DNA of 9,447 nucleotides from an uncultured Duganella sp. Its GTDB lineage: Bacteria; Pseudomonadota; Gammaproteobacteria; Burkholderiales; Burkholderiaceae. Shown here piece after piece: positions 5,466 through 9,447 of this stretch. The position numbers and the translations under genes were made by a program. The DNA lies in contig CAMLSG010000215.1 in the NCBI GenBank assembly GCA_946482635.1, positions 1 to 9,447 on the forward strand, given 5' to 3'. The stretch's first letter is position 1. Each line of letters begins with the position of its first letter. A model generated the notes under the pieces. The model worked only from the letters and a program-made list of their open reading frames with translations. It was not told the origin of the DNA and searched no databases.

Positions 5466-6395
5466 TTACTGCTTGATGATGTTGTGCTTCAGGCACCACT
5501 CGCGCACGTCGCGGAAGCGGGCTGCATTGAGGCGCTGGTTGTTCGGCGAGTTGCGCACTTCGCGGATCTTGTCGGTGTCGCCGGGCTTGATCGGGAAGTC
5601 GAAGGAGGCATGCAGGGCGATTTCCGGCATGTAGGTGTATTCGTCCAGCAGGAAGCCGTAGCCCTTCTGGAAGAACTCGCACATCTCTGCCAGCTCTTCT
5701 TTCGGCGCGGCTTCGAAGTAGTTCTCGCAGATGGTCTTGGCAAAGGCGATGTGGCGCACCTCCTCCAGGTGGTGCTCCTTGAACATCTGGCGGGTCAGCG
5801 GGTCGATGCCGTCGGTCTGGGTCTGGAAGATCGAGTTCAGTTCCGCGAACCATTCGATCAGCAGGTTCCAGCAGATACCGTAAACCGGATGCTTGCCGGC
5901 CAGCTGTTGCTCGAACAGCGAATAGTTGGGGATGTTTTCCGGATGGCTCCACAGGCGCAGTTTGGCCTTGTCCAGGTAGCGGCGGAACATCAGCGTATGC
6001 ACGATCTCTTCGCGCGAGAACACCATCAGGTATTCGCGTACATCGTCGCTTAGCACGCCGTGGTATTTGTTGACATAGCCGACATACAGCTCGGGCAGGG
6101 TCTGTTCCAGCCAGATGAAGTAGGACACGTCGCGGCCGGTCTCCAGCCACAGCACTTCATTGCGTTGTGCTTCGGTCAGCGCGTCCCAGTAAGGCGTGCC
6201 GTAGATCCAGCTCGATTCGGCCACCTTGGGCGGCTTGGAAAAGTCGATGCCTTTTTCCCAGTCGACCACCTGGTCGAGGAACAGCAGCTTGCGGTGCGAG
6301 GCATTGATCAGCGTGCGCACGGTCTTCTGGCGCTTCTCGTCGAGCACGATGGGGTTGGTTTTAGGTTGGCTTACTGCGGCAATACTGGCTTCCAT
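5466..6395 (-). CDS. AurF-like diiron oxygenase
   Basis: A 309-residue ferritin-like protein of the AurF (p-aminobenzoate N-oxygenase) family. AurF binds two irons through a Glu, an E-x2-H, a further Glu and an H-x3-E-x2-H. The same set is visible here: E97 in WLEQTLPEL, E130/H133 in REEIVHT, E181 or E185 in LIEWFAELN, and H208/E212/H215 in EHHLEEVRHIAFAK. All ligands appear intact, so it should bind iron and activate O2. AurF family members oxidise amines (AurF, CmlI), but many homologues are uncharacterised; its place between acyl-CoA synthetase and enoyl-CoA isomerase genes suggests a fatty-acyl or acyl-CoA substrate. No reductase or ferredoxin gene is in the window, so electrons must come from elsewhere or from the flavoprotein. 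The start is firm: CAGGAG lies 6 bases before ATG. The gap to fadD is 55 bases. Confidence 0.87.
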   Translation of the reverse strand: MEASIAAVSQPKTNPIVLDEKRQKTVRTLINASHRKLLFLDQVVDWEKGIDFSKPPKVAESSWIYGTPYWDALTEAQRNEVLWLETGRDVSYFIWLEQTLPELYVGYVNKYHGVLSDDVREYLMVFSREEIVHTLMFRRYLDKAKLRLWSHPENIPNYSLFEQQLAGKHPVYGICWNLLIEWFAELNSIFQTQTDGIDPLTRQMFKEHHLEEVRHIAFAKTICENYFEAAPKEELAEMCEFFQKGYGFLLDEYTYMPEIALHASFDFPIKPGDTDKIREVRNSPNNQRLNAARFRDVREWCLKHNIIKQ

Positions 6396-6450
6396 ACTTA
6401 ACTCCTGTTATTGAGATGTTCGGGGGCAGTACAGGGAATGCAGCAAAAAC

Positions 6451-8139
6451 TTACGCCGCGACCTTTTCGTCGCGCAGCTCGCGGCGCAGGATCTTGCCCA
6501 CATTGGTCTTGGGCAGGGCGTCGCGGAACTCGATGTATTTCGGTTTTTTGTAAGCGGTCAACTGCTGTTTGCAGTAGTCCATCAACTGTTCGCTGGTGAG
6601 CGATTGGTGTTTGCGCACCACGAACAGCTTGACGGCTTCGCCCGAACCGGCGTCGGGTACGCCGATGCAGGCGCATTCGAGCACCAGCGGGTGGGCGGCC
6701 ACGACGCCTTCCACTTCGTTGGGATACACGTTGAAGCCGGAGACCAGGATCATGTCCTTCTTGCGGTCGACAATACGGACATAACCCTGTTCATCCATGA
6801 TGCCGATGTCGCCCGACTTGAAGTAGCCGGACGCCGTCATGACCTTGGCGGTTTCGTCCGGCCGCTTCCAGTAGCCCGCCATCACTTGCGGGCCGCGAAT
6901 GGCGATTTCGCCGGCCTGGCCGAAGGGCAGGGGATTGCCGTCGTCGTCGACGATCGCTACTTCGGTCGACGGCACCGGTAGGCCGATGGTGCCGCTGAAG
7001 CCGTTCTGGTCGGGCCGGCACAGCGTGGCCGTCGGCGATGTCTCAGACAGGCCATAGCCTTCCAGGATCGGGCTGCCGGTCGCGGCCAGCCAGCGTTCGC
7101 TGACCACCTGCTGCACCGCCATGCCGCCGCCCAAGGTGATGCGCAGGCCGGAAAAGTCGACCTTCGCCAGCCCGGGCTGGTTCAGCAAGGCGTTGAACAG
7201 GGTATTCACGCCGGGAAAGAAATTGACGCGGTACTTGGCCAGTTCCTTGACGAAGCCCGCCATGTCGCGCGGATTGGGCACCAGCAGGTTCATGGCCCCC
7301 CAGCGCGCGCCCATCAGCATGCAGGCGTTCAGCGCCAGGATGTGGTACAGCGGCAGCGCGCATACCGTCACCACCTGTTCGCCCTTGGCTTGATTGAGCA
7401 GGGCCGGACCGGCCCACGCATCGTTCTGCAGCATATTGGCGATCACGTTGCGGTGGGTCAGGGTGGCGCCCTTGGACAGGCCCGTGGTGCCGCCCGTGTA
7501 CTGGAGGAAGGCAATGTCGTCGTGGCCCAGCTGCATCGGGCGCAGTGCCTCGCGCGCGCCCTGGCGCAAGGCTGCGCGGAATGGCACGGCGCCCGGCAGG
7601 TTAAAGGGCGGCACCATCTTCTTCACCTTGCGCACTACGAAGTTGACCAGCATGCCCTTGGCAAATCCCAGCATGTCGCCCATGCTGGCCACCACCACGT
7701 GCTTGACGCTGGTGCGCGGCAGCACTTTTTCCAGCGTGGTGGCGAAGTTCTCGAGAATGAAGATGGCTTCGGCGCCGGAATCGGTCAGCTGGTGTTCCAG
7801 CTCGCGCGCGGTGTACAGCGGATTGACGTTCACCACGGTGCAGCCGGCGCGCAGGACGGCCGCCACCGCGACAGGGTATTGCAGCACATTGGGCATCATC
7901 ACCGCCACGCGGGCGCCCTTGGCCAGCCCGCGCTGCTGCAGCCACGCGGCCAGGTTGCGCGAATGCTCGTCCCACTCGCGGTAGGTCATGAAACTGTCCA
8001 TGCAGGCGTAGGCCTTGCGCGCGGCGAACTTGCCGAAGGACTCCTCCAGCAAGTGCGGCAGGGAGCGGTACAGGTCGGGATCGATGGTGGCCGGAATGCC
8101 ATCGGGATAAGACTTGAGCCAGACTTTATCGGTATTCAT
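6451..8139 (-). CDS. fadD: Long-chain fatty acid-CoA ligase (FadD type)
   Basis: A 562-residue acyl-CoA synthetase of the adenylate-forming (ANL) superfamily, close in length to E. coli FadD. It converts a long-chain fatty acid, ATP and CoA to acyl-CoA, AMP and PPi, usually at the inner face of the cytoplasmic membrane. Visible motifs are the P-loop YTGGTTGLSKG (214-224), the A5 motif EGYGLSETSP (360-369), the ATP-ribose aspartate in SGD (442-444), the fatty-acyl-CoA-synthetase signature from DRKKD at 458 to EVE at 477, and the C-terminal catalytic lysine K549 in PKTNVGKILRREL. GAGGAG lies 7 bases before the ATG, and the ATG overlaps the regulator's stop as ATGA. Being directly coupled to an HxlR regulator and followed by lipid-modifying genes, it may be a pathway-specific paralogue and not the housekeeping beta-oxidation enzyme; the symbol denotes the family. 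Confidence 0.93.
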   Translation of the reverse strand: MNTDKVWLKSYPDGIPATIDPDLYRSLPHLLEESFGKFAARKAYACMDSFMTYREWDEHSRNLAAWLQQRGLAKGARVAVMMPNVLQYPVAVAAVLRAGCTVVNVNPLYTARELEHQLTDSGAEAIFILENFATTLEKVLPRTSVKHVVVASMGDMLGFAKGMLVNFVVRKVKKMVPPFNLPGAVPFRAALRQGAREALRPMQLGHDDIAFLQYTGGTTGLSKGATLTHRNVIANMLQNDAWAGPALLNQAKGEQVVTVCALPLYHILALNACMLMGARWGAMNLLVPNPRDMAGFVKELAKYRVNFFPGVNTLFNALLNQPGLAKVDFSGLRITLGGGMAVQQVVSERWLAATGSPILEGYGLSETSPTATLCRPDQNGFSGTIGLPVPSTEVAIVDDDGNPLPFGQAGEIAIRGPQVMAGYWKRPDETAKVMTASGYFKSGDIGIMDEQGYVRIVDRKKDMILVSGFNVYPNEVEGVVAAHPLVLECACIGVPDAGSGEAVKLFVVRKHQSLTSEQLMDYCKQQLTAYKKPKYIEFRDALPKTNVGKILRRELRDEKVAA

Positions 8140-8636
8140 TGTTTGCTTGTCTCCTCTCTCATGCGCATCAAAGCGTGCGTCTTGTCATCGGCGCCGGGGC
8201 CGGCCACCGTATCGATTTGCGCCGGCGCCAGGTCGCGCCCGTCGGCGGCGCGAATGCCGACGCCGGCCACGGGCAGCCCGGTTTCGCGCTCCACCAGCGT
8301 CATGCGCGGCCCGTCCGGGTGCGGCGCCCATTGCTCGCCCCACACCGTCATCGCGGCCAGGATGGGATAGAGCGAATGCCCTTTGGGCGTCAGGCGGTAA
8401 TGGACGATGCGGGCATCGTCGCTGGATGGCTGGCGCAGCAGGATGCCGTTGTCCACCAGCTTGCCCAGGCGGCGCGCCAGGATGTTGGTGCTGATGCCAA
8501 GGTGGCGCTGGAAATCCTGGAAGCGGGTCATGCCGCAAAAGGCGTTGCGCAGGATGACGAAAGTCCACCATTCGCCGACCTGTTCCAGGGTCTGGGCAAT
8601 GGGGCAGTTCATGCCGGCGAACGAACCTTTGCTCAT
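8136..8636 (-). CDS. HxlR-family transcriptional regulator
   Basis: A 166-residue winged-helix DNA-binding protein, first gene of the operon. The opening SKGSFAGMNCPIAQTLEQVGEWWTFVIL-type region carries the family pattern CP-x4-L-x2-[IV]G-x-WW, followed by RFQDFQRHLGISTNILARRLGKLVDNGIL (recognition helix) and the wing at YRLTPKG. C11 occupies the conserved N-terminal cysteine used as redox or electrophile sensor in Bacillus YodB and HypR; C34 is a second cysteine. The C-terminal part beyond residue 115 is longer than in minimal HxlR proteins and could bind a ligand or aid dimerisation. The frame opens at 8699, but ATG 8636 is chosen because the conserved fold starts right after it and AT-rich operator-like DNA precedes it. 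Its stop overlaps the fadD start. Autoregulation through the dyads at 8653-8702 is likely but inferred. Confidence 0.9.
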   Translation of the reverse strand: MSKGSFAGMNCPIAQTLEQVGEWWTFVILRNAFCGMTRFQDFQRHLGISTNILARRLGKLVDNGILLRQPSSDDARIVHYRLTPKGHSLYPILAAMTVWGEQWAPHPDGPRMTLVERETGLPVAGVGIRAADGRDLAPAQIDTVAGPGADDKTHALMRMREETSKQ

Positions 8637-8652
8637 TGGCTTCCGTTTTAGT

Positions 8653-8673
8653 AGTAAATATATAACATTTACT
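8653..8673. promoter_or_regulatory. AT-rich palindrome, candidate HxlR operator
   Basis: AGTAAAT at 8653-8659 and ATTTACT at 8667-8673 are perfect 7-base arms around a 7-base AT-only-plus-C spacer. The dyad ends 16 bases before the regulator's ATG and overlaps the -10 candidate at 8671-8676. Dimeric winged-helix proteins of the HxlR family bind AT-rich palindromes of about this size near their own promoters, so autorepression is a natural reading. Confidence 0.5.
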
Positions 8674-8699
8674 CTATTGAAACCGCTTGCGTAACACAA
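8671..8699 (-). promoter_or_regulatory. Candidate promoter of the six-gene operon
   Basis: On the minus strand TTGTGT (8694-8699) and TAGAGT (8671-8676) are separated by exactly 17 bases, with the first three -35 bases and four of six -10 bases matching the sigma-70 consensus. Transcription would begin near 8664 and give a short leader of about 28 bases. The -35 box lies inside the 8684-8702 dyad and the -10 overlaps the 8653-8673 dyad, so a bound repressor would cover it. Confidence 0.35.
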
Positions 8700-8702
8700 G
8701 CG
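8684..8702. promoter_or_regulatory. GC-flanked palindrome in the divergent promoter region
   Basis: CGCTTG (8684-8689) and CAAGCG (8697-8702) are perfect arms; the inner bases continue the symmetry except for one pair, giving a 19-base dyad with one mismatched pair. It overlaps a further imperfect dyad at 8699-8722, centred on TTCTAGAA (8707-8714) with outer arms AGCGA/TCGCT, in which 9 of 12 pairs match. Either could be an operator for the regulator or for another factor acting on the operon or aqpZ. Confidence 0.4.
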
Positions 8703-8773
8703 AATTTTCTAGAACGGTCGCTCTATTTTTCTGCGCTGCAACACATCACACCGTTGTCATTTACGCTATTTAT

Positions 8774-8801
8774 AGTTAGTCTGTTTGCACAATTACTAAC
8801 T
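8774..8801. repeat. Inverted repeat in the aqpZ leader
   Basis: AGTTAGT (8774-8780) and ACTAACT (8795-8801) are exact reverse complements with a 14-base spacer, just upstream of the aqpZ ribosome binding site GGAG (8808-8811). It may be a protein-binding site or a weak leader hairpin. No clear -35/-10 pair for aqpZ is visible; TATAGT at 8771-8776 is a possible -10 but lacks a good -35, and TTGTCA at 8755-8760 is too close to pair with it. Confidence 0.3.
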
Positions 8802-8818
8802 CTCGACGGAGCCTGATA

Positions 8819-9447
8819 ATGCAAAAACTGGGTGCGGAATTCTTCGGTACGTTCTGGCTGGTCCTGGGCGGTTGCGGCAGCGCAGTGCTGGCGGCGGCCT
8901 TTCCTGGCGTGGGCATCGGATTGCATGGGGTGTCGCTGGCCTTCGGCCTGACGGTGCTGACCATGGCGTTTGCCATCGGGCATATTTCAGGCTGCCACCT
9001 GAACCCGGCCGTGTCGGTTGGCTTGTGGCTGGGCGGCCGCTTCCCGGCCAAGGATTTGCCGGGCTATATCGTGGCGCAAGTGCTGGGCGGCATTGCCGCG
9101 GGCGGTGTCCTGTACCTGATCGCCAGCGGCAAGGCCGGCTTTGATGTCGCCGCCGGCTTCGCCTCCAACGGCTACGGCGAGCATTCGCCCGGCGGCTACA
9201 GCCTGGTGGCGGCCCTGGTCACGGAAGTGGTGATGACGGCCTTCTTCCTGGTGGTGATCCTGGGCGCTACCGACAAGCGCGCGCCGGCCGGTTTTGCGCC
9301 GATCGCCATCGGCCTGTGCCTGACCCTGATCCACCTGATCTCGATCCCTGTCACCAATACCTCGGTCAACCCGGCGCGCAGCACCGGCGTGGCACTGTAC
9401 GTCGGCGGCTGGGCGGTGGCGCAGCTGTGGCTGTTCTGGGTGGCCCC
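8819..9447 (+). CDS. aqpZ: Aquaporin Z (partial, 3' end beyond window)
   Basis: The first 209 codons of a water channel in the cytoplasmic membrane, closely resembling E. coli AqpZ, with about 20-30 residues missing beyond base 9447. Both half-helix motifs are present: NPA at 62-64 (HLNPAVS) and at 184-186 (SVNPARS). The selectivity filter of water-only aquaporins is complete: F42, H172 ([11 protein letters not shown]), T181 and R187, the same as E. coli F43/H174/T183/R189. A bulky Phe and His at these positions favour water over glycerol. Five of six membrane helices are visible and the sixth is cut. ATG 8819 has GGAG 7 bases upstream, and the protein begins [15 protein letters not shown] as expected. 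It is transcribed divergently from the fatty-acid operon, across a 182-base region rich in dyads. Confidence 0.95.
   Translation, partial: MQKLGAEFFGTFWLVLGGCGSAVLAAAFPGVGIGLHGVSLAFGLTVLTMAFAIGHISGCHLNPAVSVGLWLGGRFPAKDLPGYIVAQVLGGIAAGGVLYLIASGKAGFDVAAGFASNGYGEHSPGGYSLVAALVTEVVMTAFFLVVILGATDKRAPAGFAPIAIGLCLTLIHLISIPVTNTSVNPARSTGVALYVGGWAVAQLWLFWVA

Noticed and set aside
4609..6150. Single long minus-strand frame that could be read as a fusion of an upstream domain with the crotonase
   Set aside because: The upstream part is out of frame with, and overlaps, the diiron gene, and is Arg/Pro-rich without motifs. ATG 5379 has a good ribosome binding site and starts the crotonase fold directly.
2813..8139. 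Polyyne-type or polyketide biosynthetic cluster, known in Massilia and relatives
   Set aside because: There is no acyl carrier protein, membrane desaturase, rubredoxin or ketosynthase in the window; the ligase looks like an acyl-CoA synthetase and not specifically an acyl-AMP ligase.
2813..8139. Ordinary beta-oxidation operon
   Set aside because: Thiolase, 3-hydroxyacyl-CoA dehydrogenase and acyl-CoA dehydrogenase are absent, and the AurF-like and PAI-like genes have no role in beta-oxidation.
8637..8699. Upstream start giving the HxlR protein 21 extra residues
   Set aside because: The extra codons run through the AT-rich palindrome and candidate promoter, and the family's conserved region begins just after ATG 8636.

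Overview
The window is GC-rich, tightly packed bacterial chromosome. Codon use, gene style and the AqpZ and FadD sequences suggest a betaproteobacterium of the Burkholderiales, perhaps Oxalobacteraceae (Massilia, Duganella or Janthinobacterium type). That placement is an inference; no rRNA or other phylogenetic marker is present. I see no tRNA, rRNA, CRISPR array, insertion sequence or phage gene. No gene-free stretch exceeds 300 bases; the longest is the 182-base divergent region at 8637-8818.

Layout. (1) 44-1294, minus: a secreted DUF5077-DUF3472 protein of unknown function, with a perfect inverted repeat just beyond its 3' end at the window edge. (2) 1379-1756, plus: a small, probably all-helical protein with a HEPN-like R-x4-H motif. 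(3) 1753-2705, minus: a two-gene unit, made of a 63-residue His/Lys/Thr-rich secreted protein coupled by an ATGA overlap to a zinc-ribbon protein with two membrane segments. It has its own TATAAT box. (4) 2813-8636, minus: six consecutive genes that look like one operon. In transcription order they are an HxlR-family regulator, long-chain acyl-CoA synthetase (fadD), an AurF-like diiron protein, a crotonase with isomerase-type active site, a 4HBT-type thioesterase, and a flavoprotein resembling polyunsaturated fatty acid double-bond isomerase. (5) 8819 to the window end, plus: aqpZ, divergent from the operon and cut by the window edge.

How the genes may work together. The six-gene operon is the most interesting part. 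It can activate a fatty acid to its CoA thioester, shift a double bond from position 3 to 2, carry out an O2-dependent diiron reaction, release the acid from CoA, and possibly move double bonds in a free polyunsaturated acid with a flavin. This suggests a dedicated pathway for remodelling or oxygenating unsaturated fatty acids, controlled by a possibly thiol- or electrophile-responsive HxlR regulator. I know of no named pathway with this gene set. The individual enzyme classes are well supported by motifs; the joint pathway, its substrate and its product are inference.

The region between the regulator and aqpZ is AT-rich and holds several dyad-symmetric sequences, two of which flank or overlap a plausible operon promoter. 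This suggests autoregulation and perhaps shared control of the divergent aqpZ.
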